The position numbers were made by a program, and so were the translations under genes. Positions 27,339-37,065 of a stretch of 64,000 nt of DNA are shown one piece after another. Position 1 is the stretch's first letter, and the number at the start of each line of letters is the position of its first letter. The stretch is from Bog-159 sp050008575 (GTDB lineage Bacteria > Acidobacteriota > Terriglobia > Bryobacterales > Bryobacteraceae): positions 9,284 through 73,283 of the forward strand of contig JBEKMJ010000037.1 of NCBI GenBank assembly GCA_050008575.1. Direction: 5' to 3'. The notes under the pieces were generated by a model. The model made no database searches and was not told the origin of the DNA. It saw only the letters and a program-made list of their open reading frames with translations.

Positions 27339-27776
27339 CTACGCCATGCGGAACAGGTGCCGCGTGCGCGCGGTCCAGTCGCCGCTGGAAAAGATGCGCG
27401 GCCCCACCTGGATCAGGCGCGGCAGCATGTCGAAGACCGATCCGGGAGTCCAGTTGGCGCCGGCGCGCGTACGGAATCCCTTGCGGTTCAACTCTTCGGC
27501 GACCAACGATAACGGGGCGTCCTGAACGATCAGGTCCATCATCTGGATCAGCGCCTGCCGCTCCGCGGCGTTTTCTTCCAGGTGGCTGCAATCGGCGGAT
27601 ACCTGCAGCCCGTAGGGCACCTCTTCCCTTAAAGGACCCGGTTGGGTCGCGGGTTCCTCCACCTCGCGCTCCCATTCGACGGCTGTCAACCTCCAGCCTT
27701 CCTTGGCTTTCTGAGTGACATAATCCTGCGACAGCGGACCCGACGGAACCTCCCGTACCCTTTGCAGCTTAGCCAT
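27339..27776 (-). CDS. Orphan recombinase-domain protein
   Basis: A 145-residue protein starting at ATG 27776 with a GGGAGG site. The first ~60 residues (LSQDYVTQKAKEGWRLTAVE) are a small module of the type that follows substrates with a WRLTAVEWER core. Residues ~70-140 (ERQALIQMMDLIVQDAPLSL, VAEELNRKGFRTRAGANWT, SVFDMLPRLIQVGPRIF) match the helix-turn-helix 'Recombinase' domain of large serine recombinases. The catalytic resolvase domain is missing, so it cannot recombine DNA; it is probably a DNA-binding regulator derived from a recombinase. Confidence 0.7.
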   Translation of the reverse strand: MAKLQRVREVPSGPLSQDYVTQKAKEGWRLTAVEWEREVEEPATQPGPLREEVPYGLQVSADCSHLEENAAERQALIQMMDLIVQDAPLSLVAEELNRKGFRTRAGANWTPGSVFDMLPRLIQVGPRIFSSGDWTARTRHLFRMA

Positions 27777-27912
27777 CCGGCACCACCTCCCGTGCGCGGA
27801 TTAGGCAAGCCACGTTCCGTTCCAAGATGCGGAATTTTGGCTCCTCCGCAGCCGGGGATTGTGCGGGTGTGGGATTCTGTGTCCCGGTCGTGGGACACTA
27901 TTAAGTCCACGA

Positions 27913-29292
27913 ATGACCCGTAGAGATCTATTCACCGATCTGCTCAAAGCCGCCCTGGGCGGCCTCGCGCTGCCAGCGCAAGCAGCGGACCGGACCGTGT
28001 ACCTTTCGCTGGCGGAAGCGCGTCCGGTGCTCGAAAACTTCGCCGGAGAGTTGCCCGGCGGATTGCAGGGCGTCTCGCTCAACCCGGATGCGTGGCTGGC
28101 GTGGGTGACGGCGCGCGATGCCGGGATCCGCGCGCGGCTCAAGGGCGGCGATGCCGATTCCGTTTTGAATCTGGTGCTGTTCGGGACGTCTTTCACGTCG
28201 CAGCCGCGCGTTACCGGCACGCAGAGCGAAGATGCCACGGGCCGGCTCATTCTGGCGCGCGTGAAAGATATGGCGCAAGCGGCGAGCCACCCGGGACGCA
28301 ACGAGCGCCTCCAGTTCGCCGCGGAATGGCTCCAGGCGAACGGTGCGGATCCCTCCGATCCGGCATCCGGCAAGCGGGTGGAAGCCGTTCTGCTCGAAAA
28401 CGCTTTGCGCGTGCTGCGGGAGCAGCGCGAGTACTCCAAGGCCATCGAGGAGGCCAAGCGGAACCAGGATGCGGCGGGCGTATTTGTGACCCGTTCCAGC
28501 CTGTATCGCAGCCGCGGCCTGTCGCTCGATACGTCCTTCCGGCCGAATTTCGCCATCGAGCGCAGCCTGGCGGAAATGAAAGAGGCCGGCCTGTTGCGGC
28601 GGGTACAGCGGGCTGCGGTGATTGGGCCGGGGCTGGACTTTGCGGACAAACGCAGCGGCTATGACTTCTATCCGATTCAGACGCTGCAGCCATTCGCGCT
28701 GATCGATTCCTTGCGCCGGTTGGGGCTGGCCGGACCCGCGGGACCGGAAGTGGAGATCTGCGACCTCAGCAGCCGGGTGCTCGGTCACGTGCGGCGGGCG
28801 CGGGCGCAGGCTCGCGCCGGTGCGCCGTACACCGTGCGGATTCCCTTGGATGGAGACACGCGATGGCTGCCTGAGACCATCGGCTATTGGCGAACCTTCG
28901 GTTCTGAGATTGGAACGGAAGCAGAGCCTATGAGCCCCCCGGCGAGTGTGCAGGCGCGCATGCACGCGATTCGTATCCGGCCCGGAGTTGTGGCGCTGTT
29001 GCGGCCCGCCGATGTGGACATGGTCACTCAGCACCTACCGTTGCCGGCGGACCGTCGGTTCGACCTGGTAATCGCCACGAACATCCTGGTCTATTACAGC
29101 CCATTCGAACAAGCGTTGGCCATGCGGAATATCGCCGATATGCTGCGTCCGGGCGGAGTGCTGCTCACCAATAATGCGCTGCCGGAAGTGAGTGGCGTGC
29201 CGATGCGGCCGGCGGGGGCTACCAGTGTGGCTTACTCGGAAGATCCAGACGACGGGGACCGGGTGGTGTGGTATCGGCGAACCGCTACCTGA
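27913..29292 (+). CDS. Exported protein with CheR-like methyltransferase end
   Basis: A 459-residue protein. MTRRDLFTDLLKAALGGLAL followed by PAQA is a twin-arginine-like signal. The N-terminal half (helical; LSLAEARPVLENFAGELPGG, AIERSLAEMKEAGLLRRVQR) is unassigned. Residues ~235-455 hold a Rossmann-type core: AAVIGPGLDFADKRSGYDFY, VEICDLSSRVLGHV, and FDLVIATNILVYYSPFEQAL followed by RNIADMLRPGGVLLTNNALP, the signature of CheR-type SAM methyltransferases. A SAM enzyme outside the cytoplasm would be strange, so either the signal is not functional or the protein is anchored facing inward. The start is not strongly supported by a ribosome site. Confidence 0.7.
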   Translation: MTRRDLFTDLLKAALGGLALPAQAADRTVYLSLAEARPVLENFAGELPGGLQGVSLNPDAWLAWVTARDAGIRARLKGGDADSVLNLVLFGTSFTSQPRVTGTQSEDATGRLILARVKDMAQAASHPGRNERLQFAAEWLQANGADPSDPASGKRVEAVLLENALRVLREQREYSKAIEEAKRNQDAAGVFVTRSSLYRSRGLSLDTSFRPNFAIERSLAEMKEAGLLRRVQRAAVIGPGLDFADKRSGYDFYPIQTLQPFALIDSLRRLGLAGPAGPEVEICDLSSRVLGHVRRARAQARAGAPYTVRIPLDGDTRWLPETIGYWRTFGSEIGTEAEPMSPPASVQARMHAIRIRPGVVALLRPADVDMVTQHLPLPADRRFDLVIATNILVYYSPFEQALAMRNIADMLRPGGVLLTNNALPEVSGVPMRPAGATSVAYSEDPDDGDRVVWYRRTAT

Positions 29293-29297
29293 CGGTT

Positions 29298-29331
29298 GCG
29301 GCTCGGTAATTTCGTGAACCTACCGAGCCGC
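29298..29331. terminator. Bidirectional hairpin between convergent genes
   Basis: GCGGCTCGGTA (29298-29308) pairs perfectly with TACCGAGCCGC (29321-29331) around a 12-nt loop. It lies between the methyltransferase-like gene and the end of the first TonB receptor gene. The right arm resembles the element at 15428-15452. Confidence 0.65.
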
Positions 29332-29351
29332 GCACGTCAGTAAGCGGTGCT

Positions 29352-32300
29352 TTAGAAGATTACCTTGGCGCCTATTTGGATATTGCGATTGTCGCCGTAG
29401 CTATTCGTCAGCGGGCTGTAGCCGTAGCCGCCCGTGATGGGGCCGCTGGCGCAACCGGAAGTGGAACAACCGTAGACGTATGCCGATCCCGTATTGACGC
29501 TGTAATTGGCATGGTTGAATGCGTTGTAAGCTTCCAGCCGGAGCTGAAGAGTAGCTCGTTCGGTGACTTTGGTGTTCTTGTACATGCCCAGGTTCAGGTT
29601 CCAGTTTCCGGCATTGTGGAAATAATCGCGACCGGTGGTGTTGGCCGGCCACGGTCCGAAGTCCGAGTCCCCGGTGATGGGGTTGACATAGCTCTCATCA
29701 ACGTTGGTCAGGTTATAGACCGAGAACGAGTTTGGACTGGCTAGCGGGGTCCGGCTTCCAGTCGTCGGGACCACGCCGTTAGTAGCGACGCGCGGAACGC
29801 TGTAGCAGAGGCAGTTGTTCACGTCGTAGATGGTATATGGGGCACCTGTGCGCGCGGTGAAGATGGGGGCTAATTCCCAGCCGCCCAGAATGGCTTTGGC
29901 TGCGCCATGCAGGCTGCGCGTGAAGGGCACATCCCAGATGCCGCTGACCGCGATGCGGTGTCGGTTGTCGAATTGCGCGGGGCCGTAGTCCACCATGGGA
30001 TCGAACGGATTGGTATAACCGAGGTTAAACTGGTTGACCGAAGAACTGAAGGTGTCGCTCAGTTCATCCATGGCGTGGCTCCAGGTGTAATTCATGCGTA
30101 GGGTCAGGCCGGTGTGCTTGATGTCCTGAATGTCGTAGCGGACGTTCATGGCGTTGTAGTTCGAGATGCCGGCCCCACCGCGGCGATTGATGGCGCTGTA
30201 CTGATCGTTCAACCGGGCAAGGCATGAACTGGCATCGCCGGAGAAGTCGCCCGGCGTGCAGGGAATGCCCGAGTAGATGTTGCCCATACCGGGGATATTC
30301 ACGTCGGCGATGTCATAGAGGTTGCGGCCGATGGAACCGGAATAGTCGACCTCCAAGTGCTGTGAGTTGAGGAACTGGTGTTCCAGCGATGCGCTGATCA
30401 GGTGAGCATAGGCCTGCGGAATGTTCGGTTCTACCGCCCGGAGTTCGGCCGGGGGAAGGGCCGCTGTACCGGTGCCGCTCAAATAAGCGGGAAAGTTGCC
30501 CACGGAGAGCGGAATGTTGCCAACGCCACCTACTCCCGCCTGGAGCTCGACCACCGCATAGTTCGGCGGGTTGAACAGAACGTTGTAGGTGACGTTGCCG
30601 AAGTTGCGCTCATAGCCGATGCCGTAGCCGCCGCGGAAAGCGGTTTTGCCGTCGCCAAAAACGTCCCAGGCAAACCCTACACGCGGGCCGAAGTTATGCA
30701 AGCTGGGTTTCCAGAGCTCGCCGATGGGGCTCATCGGGGCGATATCCACGACGCCGTTGGCAATATCCTGCTGTATGTTGCCTCCACTGGCCGGATAGAA
30801 ATTGGAGTCGAGGTTGGCATTCACATTGTGCTGCACGCCGAAATACTCCCAGCGCAGGCCCATATTGATCGTCACGCGGGGAGATACTTTCCAGGAATCC
30901 TGGCCGTAAACGGCGTATTCGTGATATCGGTTGCTGCGCTCAAAAGTGGGCGGGCCGACCGGTAGTGTCAGCGTACAAGACGGGGTCTCGACGCCATTGA
31001 TGCAAGGGAGATGGCCCTGCGGATAGATGGCGACCTGGTCTTCCTGGAGCTGGCCCTGCAGCAGATTATCTAGACCTATTCCGGGGGTGGTTCCAAGAAT
31101 CTCGGTGTTTTCCTCATAAGCGCCGAAGGTGCGGTTGTCGCGCAGGTACTCGGCGGTGCCACCAAAACGGAGCTCGTGCTTCCCCTTGGTAAAGCTGAAG
31201 TCCTGATAAGCCTCGCCGAAATTCTGAGGACCGCCAAACGGGATTCCGGACCCTGGCGATTGCGGCAGATAGCCGGGCAAATTTACGGGGTAAGGTCCGA
31301 CGAAGGTGGTGGATTCGCCGCTTCCCAGGTAATAATCGGGAACTACGCCGGTGGAGGCCACGGGCTGGTCGGCGTTGAATCGGTTGAAATCGAGCTTCGA
31401 CTGGGAGACGAAGCGGGGCGAGAACGTGTGGGTCATGGAGACGACCACGCTGTTGTTGTATGTAGTATTGGGCGTATCGTAACCGGCGTACGCGTTGCTC
31501 GAAACGCTGCCCGCGAAATCATTTTCGCTGTAGATGGCGTAACGTCCGTAAATCTGCGTCCTGTCGCTGACATTGTAGTCGACGCGGCTTACGGTGTCCC
31601 ACGTGTTTTGCGGCAACCCGGCGCCCGAGTCGGAGGGCACGCCGTACTGGACCAAGTCGAACATCGGCGCCGTCAGGCTATATGACTGGCAGGGCCCGTT
31701 CGTGGAAGCGCTGCCGCAGGGGTCTCCAATACCGGCGTTGATCATGCCCTGGCGGCTATACTGGGTGAGCACGGTGGCGTCCGAACGCAGCTTGCCATAG
31801 GTGGAGAAGGCCGACTGGGTAAGCGACGCGGAGGCCGCGATCAAAGCGGGATCCGGCACCATGACGATGTCCTCGGCTTCGCTTCGCACCCGCGTCCATT
31901 CCGTGTTGCTGAAGAAGAATAGCTTGTTCTTTTTGACCGGGCCGCCGAGGGAATACCCGAACTGGTTGCGCACGTATTCCGGCTTATCCAGCCCGTACGC
32001 ATTGTTATTGAAGGTGTTAGACGCCAGGGCGCTGACCCGGTTGAACTCATACAGCGTGCCATGAAATGCGTTGGTTCCGGACTTGGTGGTCACGTTGACG
32101 ACGCCCGAATCGGCGCGTCCATATTCCGCGGTGAAGTTGTTGGTGATGATGCCCATCTCCTGCACGGAATCGAGGGGCACCATCTGTCCCACCGACGCGG
32201 TGAACTCATCGTTGTTGGCCACGCCGTCCAGCATCACGTTTGTCCCAGCCGAGCGCAAGCCGTTCATGGCTACCCCAGCGCCGCGGCCGGAAGGATCGTC

Positions 32301-32801
32301 TTCGCTGACGTTACCCGAGGTTGCTACGAAGTCATACGGGTTGCGTGTGAGCGACGGCAGTTCGGTCATCTGTTGCGTGTCGATCATTTGCGTGATCGTT
32401 TGGGTTTCGGTATTCACCGTGACCGCGGTTTCGCTTACCTCCACCACGGTTTCGGCTTTGCCGACCTCGAGCTTGATGTCCAGCCCCACTTTGCCGCCGA
32501 CGGTTACGGCGGTGTGCCGCTTCAGGGTCGAAAAGCCGGCGGCGGCGATGGTTACGTCGTAATCGCCAGGCTGCAGGTTGGTAAACGTGAAGGTGCCCGC
32601 GGCGTCTGTGGTTTCCGTGCGCTCGGCGCCGGTGGTGGCGGATCTCACAGTGACCGCCGCCCCAGGAATGGAAGACCCCGTGGGGTCGAGAACGGTGCCC
32701 AGAATCTGCCCGGTTTCCGCTTGCGGAAACGCACAAATCGCGCCAAAGCACAGGACCGCTACGATTGCCAATACCCGATGGATTGTTACACGTCGATGCA
32801 T
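29352..32801 (-). CDS. TonB-dependent outer-membrane receptor with carboxypeptidase-regulatory-like domain (1)
   Basis: A 1,149-residue receptor; start taken at ATG 32801 behind AAGGAG, giving signal HRVLAIVAVLCFGAICAFPQ. Residues ~25-110 are a carboxypeptidase-regulatory-like beta-sandwich (GQILGTVLDPTGSSIPGAAV, GTFTFTNLQPGDYDVTIAAA). A plug domain follows (RSAGTNVMLDGVANNDEF, FTAEYGRADSGVVNVTTKSG) and then a long 22-strand-type barrel ending in aromatic-alternating IQIGAKVIF, whose last Phe is the outer-membrane assembly signal. Such receptors import large nutrients powered by TonB. Typical of Acidobacteriota. A second receptor lies directly upstream, in the same orientation. Confidence 0.93.
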   Translation of the reverse strand: MHRRVTIHRVLAIVAVLCFGAICAFPQAETGQILGTVLDPTGSSIPGAAVTVRSATTGAERTETTDAAGTFTFTNLQPGDYDVTIAAAGFSTLKRHTAVTVGGKVGLDIKLEVGKAETVVEVSETAVTVNTETQTITQMIDTQQMTELPSLTRNPYDFVATSGNVSEDDPSGRGAGVAMNGLRSAGTNVMLDGVANNDEFTASVGQMVPLDSVQEMGIITNNFTAEYGRADSGVVNVTTKSGTNAFHGTLYEFNRVSALASNTFNNNAYGLDKPEYVRNQFGYSLGGPVKKNKLFFFSNTEWTRVRSEAEDIVMVPDPALIAASASLTQSAFSTYGKLRSDATVLTQYSRQGMINAGIGDPCGSASTNGPCQSYSLTAPMFDLVQYGVPSDSGAGLPQNTWDTVSRVDYNVSDRTQIYGRYAIYSENDFAGSVSSNAYAGYDTPNTTYNNSVVVSMTHTFSPRFVSQSKLDFNRFNADQPVASTGVVPDYYLGSGESTTFVGPYPVNLPGYLPQSPGSGIPFGGPQNFGEAYQDFSFTKGKHELRFGGTAEYLRDNRTFGAYEENTEILGTTPGIGLDNLLQGQLQEDQVAIYPQGHLPCINGVETPSCTLTLPVGPPTFERSNRYHEYAVYGQDSWKVSPRVTINMGLRWEYFGVQHNVNANLDSNFYPASGGNIQQDIANGVVDIAPMSPIGELWKPSLHNFGPRVGFAWDVFGDGKTAFRGGYGIGYERNFGNVTYNVLFNPPNYAVVELQAGVGGVGNIPLSVGNFPAYLSGTGTAALPPAELRAVEPNIPQAYAHLISASLEHQFLNSQHLEVDYSGSIGRNLYDIADVNIPGMGNIYSGIPCTPGDFSGDASSCLARLNDQYSAINRRGGAGISNYNAMNVRYDIQDIKHTGLTLRMNYTWSHAMDELSDTFSSSVNQFNLGYTNPFDPMVDYGPAQFDNRHRIAVSGIWDVPFTRSLHGAAKAILGGWELAPIFTARTGAPYTIYDVNNCLCYSVPRVATNGVVPTTGSRTPLASPNSFSVYNLTNVDESYVNPITGDSDFGPWPANTTGRDYFHNAGNWNLNLGMYKNTKVTERATLQLRLEAYNAFNHANYSVNTGSAYVYGCSTSGCASGPITGGYGYSPLTNSYGDNRNIQIGAKVIF

Positions 32802-33244
32802 ACTCGTATCTCCTTCAACCAAGATGACTTAAGCCGGTCAATATGGACCGGGTCGTTACCATAGTTGCCGAAGAATAGCTCGTCGCAACGGCGTCTGGTG
32901 GCCGAAGAAAAAGATATGCGCGCCATGCCCCCAAAGCGACAGCGCTACTCCCGATGACACCTGATCCAGTATTGCTCCGTAGAATACTGGAATAAGACCT
33001 TAATCAGCCGAAGTGTACTACCGTGTGCGGCTGAATGCAACACAAAAATGTCGAACGGGTGATTTTTCGTGGATCGGCAGCCGTAATCGTCCGGCCGGAG
33101 GGTTGCGGGTGGCGGTAGGCTATCGGCGGTCAGCTCGCTGGCTGATTTGGGCGATCAAATCCCAAGCGGTTGAATCTAAAAGAATTCTCCCCGGGCGCTT
33201 GGTGCGGCGCCCGGAGGGCTGGGCGGGTTGAAGCCCGCCTGCAA
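32802..33244. other. Intergenic region between the two TonB receptor genes
   Basis: About 440 bp. The half near 32802-33010 should hold the promoter of the first receptor gene. At the other end there are two hairpins after the second receptor gene: CCGGGCGC/GCGCCCGG (33191-33214, 8-nt loop) and GGCGGG/CCCGCC (33222-33239), both plausible terminators; the second resembles the dispersed palindromes. No coding frame was accepted here. Confidence 0.5.
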
Positions 33245-36200
33245 CTAGAAGACGATATGCGCGGACACCTGCACGGTCCGGGAATTGCTGCTGTAGAACT
33301 GATCGAAGCGCCCGAACAAGGGATCGCTGGGAACGAGATCGTTGCGCGCGCCGGTAAAGCCGTTCACCCCAACGTCGTCGTTCGAGCCGCCGGTGAACTG
33401 CGGGTGATTGAAGATGTTGTACAGTTGTGCGCCGATATCGAACGAGTAGCGCTCGCCATAACTGAAACGTTTCTTCAGATTGAGGTCGATGTTATCGATC
33501 CGGTGAAGTGGAAACGTATTGCGTCCGCTGTTGGCCAGCGCTCCGGAACCGGCGGTGACGTAGCGTGCGTTCGAATCGTTGGCCACATAGGCAACGATGG
33601 ACCCACTCGAGGCCGCCACCTGGCCCTGGGCATTGTAGCCGGTTACGCCCGTGCCCACGTTGGCCAAGCCGGCGGGATTGACGATCACCCGGTCGCCGGC
33701 GCTGTCGCCGTTCAGGTTCGAATCGAGACCGCTCTGCACCGTGGCGTACTCCGGCGATTCGAAAGTGTACGTGCCGGAGACGTTCCAGTTCCCTACCACG
33801 TTCTTCGCCAGCCAGTTGCTGTTCTTGAAGGGCCTGAATTCATAAATCGGCGTGAACGTCAGGCGCTGGCGCCGATCGAGAGCGGAACTGGCCCAATCCG
33901 CTTTGAGGTCCTGGAAATCCTGCGCGCGGCGCGGCGTCAGGTAAGTTGAGAAATTGGTGGCGGTGGCGTCGTCCTCCAGGTGGCTCCAGGTATAGGCGCC
34001 AATAAATGTCAGGCCGTTCGAGAAGCGCCGGTTCAATTGCAGCGCGAGTCCGTGATAGGTCGAGGACGCCTGGGGCGAGTAGCCGACGATGTTCGCGTCC
34101 GAGCCATAAATGGCGAGATCGTTCCTCGGATTGTCCGGAGTTCCGCCAGGTACGATATACGACTTTACATCCGCCAATGTCTTATTCAGTGAGGCGAAAG
34201 TGCTCGCGCTCGGCAACGTGAAGAAGGTCGGAATGTAGTTGGTGGGCGACACTTGCGCGAATATGTTCTGGCGCGTTTGATTCCACAGGTGCACGCCTCT
34301 GGTACCGACGTAGCGCGCTTCAAACGTGTAATTCTTCTTGAAGACGTGCTGCACGCCCAGGGTCCAGTCGAGGCCGTACGGGCGCTTGCCGCCATAAATG
34401 TACGAACTGAGCACGCCGAGGGCGCCGGCCTGATCCGTCGGCAAAGGTAGCGAAGTTCCGGGCAAACCGCCGCTGGCGAGGAAACCGGTGGGGGCACAGT
34501 TAACGCCCGGGCAATCGTTGGTCTGTTGGAAATAGGGCGGCGCCGCATTCGCCGTCAAATTCGAATACGTCAAGTCATAAGCCTGGCTGAACCCTCCGCG
34601 GACGACCCATGCGCCTTCTTTGCCTGGCGAGTAGGCGAATCCGAGTCTGGGCGCAAAGTTCGTTTTATCGAAGCTGGGCAACCCAACGTCGAGCAGGCCG
34701 GGGACGCTGGCGGGTGCACTGTAGACCTGATATCGGGAAGCCACCGGCATGGTGGCGTATTCGTAACGCAATCCGAGGTTGATGGTCAGATTGGGCTTGA
34801 CCCGAACATCGTCGTTCACGTACCCGGCGTATTGCAGGAAGCCCACCGGATAGCTGGTGGCCCCCGCGCTGCGCTCTCCCAGCACGTCCGGCGCCTGGTC
34901 CGTCAAATACAGCTCGGTTGTCGAATATTCATAGTTTCCCGTTACGCGTTGGATAAAGTAGTTTGCCGCGATCATGTCGATGAAATCGCCACCGAATTTG
35001 AACGTATGTTTGCCCCATATCTTGGTCACGTTGTCGGTCGCCTGAAAGAGGTCCTGGGTGGAACCGGAAGGGCCGACGGGTCCGTAGGTCAAGCCGTTCA
35101 GCTCATCGATGGTAATCACCGGGAAAGCGTCCAGACCGGGGAACTTCAACGAAGTCGCCGGCAGCGCATTCACGTTGCGGCTGAACGAAAGACGAAACTC
35201 GTTTTGCAGGGTCGGCGCAAAGTTGTGAAACTCCGACAGATTGTATGCGTAGTTGTTGTTCGGCTGGCTCTCGTTGAACGCGGGTACTTCCGCTGCCACG
35301 ATCGACGACTGCCTGTTGTAGATCCAGCGCCCGCGGATCTGGTCTTTGTCGCTGATGTTGTAATCGAGCGACACCAGCGCGTTGTAATTGTTGGTGTAGA
35401 CGGGATTGCTGAACGAGATAGAGCCGACTGGAATCTGCTGGCCGAGCACGCTAATAAAGCCCTGATCGTTGGCGGGCGCCGCGGGGACGTACTTTTGCAG
35501 AACGGACAAGTTCGTGGAACTGATTCCCTGAAGGCTGCCGAGCGCCGAGTAGCCCGCCGCCGTGGGAGCGATGAGCGGCGATCCAGGCACCGCCGACTGT
35601 CCGATCGGGTTATACTCGAAGTTCCCGAAATAGAACAACTTGTTCTTGCGGATAGGTCCGCCGATGGTCGCGCCCAACCGATTATTGTCGTAGCGGGGAT
35701 TTGAGGTATACCCCGCCACCGCGTCGAGGGCGTTCACGGCGTTGAGATCGCGGTTCTGCAGGTATTCGTAGATGGACCCGTGAATCTGGTTGGTGCCGCT
35801 TTTCACGAGTGCGTTAAAGATACCGCCCGATCCGCCGCCAAACTCCGGCGCGAATTGGTTCTGCAACAACGTGAATTCGCCGATGGCTTCGTTTGAGACA
35901 TACACCAGCGGCGCCGGGTCGTAGTAGTTGTTGTTGCTGACGCCGTCCAGGAAGAACGAATTGTTGTCCGGCCGTTGCCCGGCGACTGCCGGACCAAAAC
36001 CTTGGCCGACACCGCCCGACGTGGATACGCCGGCGCCCAGCAGCGCGAGATTGTACACGCCCGAACCCGAAGCGGTCTGCGGCAGTTCCAGCACTTCTTT
36101 GGAGTCGAACGTGGTCTGCAGTTGGGCGGTGGTTGTATCGATGCCCGCGGCGCTGGCGCTAATCTCGACCGTCGTACCCACCTTCCCAACGGCCAGGTTA

Positions 36201-36532
36201 AGATTGGCGGTCACCACGCTGTTGAGGGTCACATCGACGTTCTTCAATTCGTCGGTAGTGAACCCCGGCGCAGAGGCAGTTACGGAGTAGCGGCCGATGG
36301 GAAGGTTCGTGAACCGGTAGACGCCGTCCGCATTCGCCTGCGCGGTTGTCTTCAGGCCCGTGGCATCGTCCAATGCCACAATCGCCGCATTCGGAATCGC
36401 GGCGCCGCTGGCGTCGAAAACCGTGCCCGTTAAGTCGCCGCTGATAGCTTGCGCGCGTGCGCTCGCTGGACAAAAAGCGAAGCAAAGCGCCAGCAGAACC
36501 AGCCACTTGCCGCGAAAAAGACATTCCGTCAT
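33245..36532 (-). CDS. TonB-dependent outer-membrane receptor with carboxypeptidase-regulatory-like domain (2)
   Basis: A 1,095-residue receptor; start at ATG 36532 (GGGGG ribosome site) giving signal GKWLVLLALCFAFCPASARA. The same architecture as its neighbour: regulatory-like domain (GDLTGTVFDASGAAIPNAAI, GVYRFTNLPIGRYSVTASAP), plug (RPDNNSFFLDGVSNNNYYDP, FAPEFGGGSGGIFNALVKSG) and barrel ending in TVQVSAHIVF. The two plugs differ considerably, so substrates probably differ. It is divergent from a tonB gene ~530 bp away, a natural functional partner. Confidence 0.93.
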   Translation of the reverse strand: MTECLFRGKWLVLLALCFAFCPASARAQAISGDLTGTVFDASGAAIPNAAIVALDDATGLKTTAQANADGVYRFTNLPIGRYSVTASAPGFTTDELKNVDVTLNSVVTANLNLAVGKVGTTVEISASAAGIDTTTAQLQTTFDSKEVLELPQTASGSGVYNLALLGAGVSTSGGVGQGFGPAVAGQRPDNNSFFLDGVSNNNYYDPAPLVYVSNEAIGEFTLLQNQFAPEFGGGSGGIFNALVKSGTNQIHGSIYEYLQNRDLNAVNALDAVAGYTSNPRYDNNRLGATIGGPIRKNKLFYFGNFEYNPIGQSAVPGSPLIAPTAAGYSALGSLQGISSTNLSVLQKYVPAAPANDQGFISVLGQQIPVGSISFSNPVYTNNYNALVSLDYNISDKDQIRGRWIYNRQSSIVAAEVPAFNESQPNNNYAYNLSEFHNFAPTLQNEFRLSFSRNVNALPATSLKFPGLDAFPVITIDELNGLTYGPVGPSGSTQDLFQATDNVTKIWGKHTFKFGGDFIDMIAANYFIQRVTGNYEYSTTELYLTDQAPDVLGERSAGATSYPVGFLQYAGYVNDDVRVKPNLTINLGLRYEYATMPVASRYQVYSAPASVPGLLDVGLPSFDKTNFAPRLGFAYSPGKEGAWVVRGGFSQAYDLTYSNLTANAAPPYFQQTNDCPGVNCAPTGFLASGGLPGTSLPLPTDQAGALGVLSSYIYGGKRPYGLDWTLGVQHVFKKNYTFEARYVGTRGVHLWNQTRQNIFAQVSPTNYIPTFFTLPSASTFASLNKTLADVKSYIVPGGTPDNPRNDLAIYGSDANIVGYSPQASSTYHGLALQLNRRFSNGLTFIGAYTWSHLEDDATATNFSTYLTPRRAQDFQDLKADWASSALDRRQRLTFTPIYEFRPFKNSNWLAKNVVGNWNVSGTYTFESPEYATVQSGLDSNLNGDSAGDRVIVNPAGLANVGTGVTGYNAQGQVAASSGSIVAYVANDSNARYVTAGSGALANSGRNTFPLHRIDNIDLNLKKRFSYGERYSFDIGAQLYNIFNHPQFTGGSNDDVGVNGFTGARNDLVPSDPLFGRFDQFYSSNSRTVQVSAHIVF

Positions 36533-37065
36533 GATATCCCCCTTTGAACCACCATTGAGCCTGAGGCCGTTGTCCGAACCGTCCGCCGTGCAGAAACCCG
36601 TCGTTACGGCACACTTCACCTGTACTCGAAATGTGAACATACTTTCTAACCCCTTTGTTCCCTGAAACTAAGACCCCGGACCGCATGGGCCGGTTGAAAA
36701 ACTACGCCTGCGGGTGAATTTTTTGGCCGAATTGGCCGCTGGGAGTATACCGAAAGGCGCGCGCTTTCACCCCGCAAGCATAAGCGCGGCGTCTACTCCC
36801 CGTTTACAACTGTCGCTCCCGCACTTGTCACCCAGGAGCTTGCTAGATAGAGGGAGTATACTACCGCTGCGGGCGCTAATGCAACAAGAAACTTACGAAA
36901 AACATATCCGAGTGCGGGGATTGTCTACAATAATCTTGAGTTTGGCGAGCGAAGCTCACACCTGTATCCGCTGGCACGACAGCTTGAGCCAATAGGCTGG
37001 TATATAAATCAATAAGATGCGCGCAATCTGCCAACGGCACACGGCGTGCCAGTCCGGACATCGCC
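36533..37065. other. Divergent intergenic region between a receptor and tonB
   Basis: About 530 bp with no acceptable gene. It holds the promoters of the minus-strand receptor and plus-strand tonB. Near 36939-36955 there is an incomplete palindrome unit (GGCGAGC-GAA-GCTC). An AT-rich TATATAAAT run at ~37000 is the only visible -10-like feature ahead of tonB. Nothing else recognised. Confidence 0.4.
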
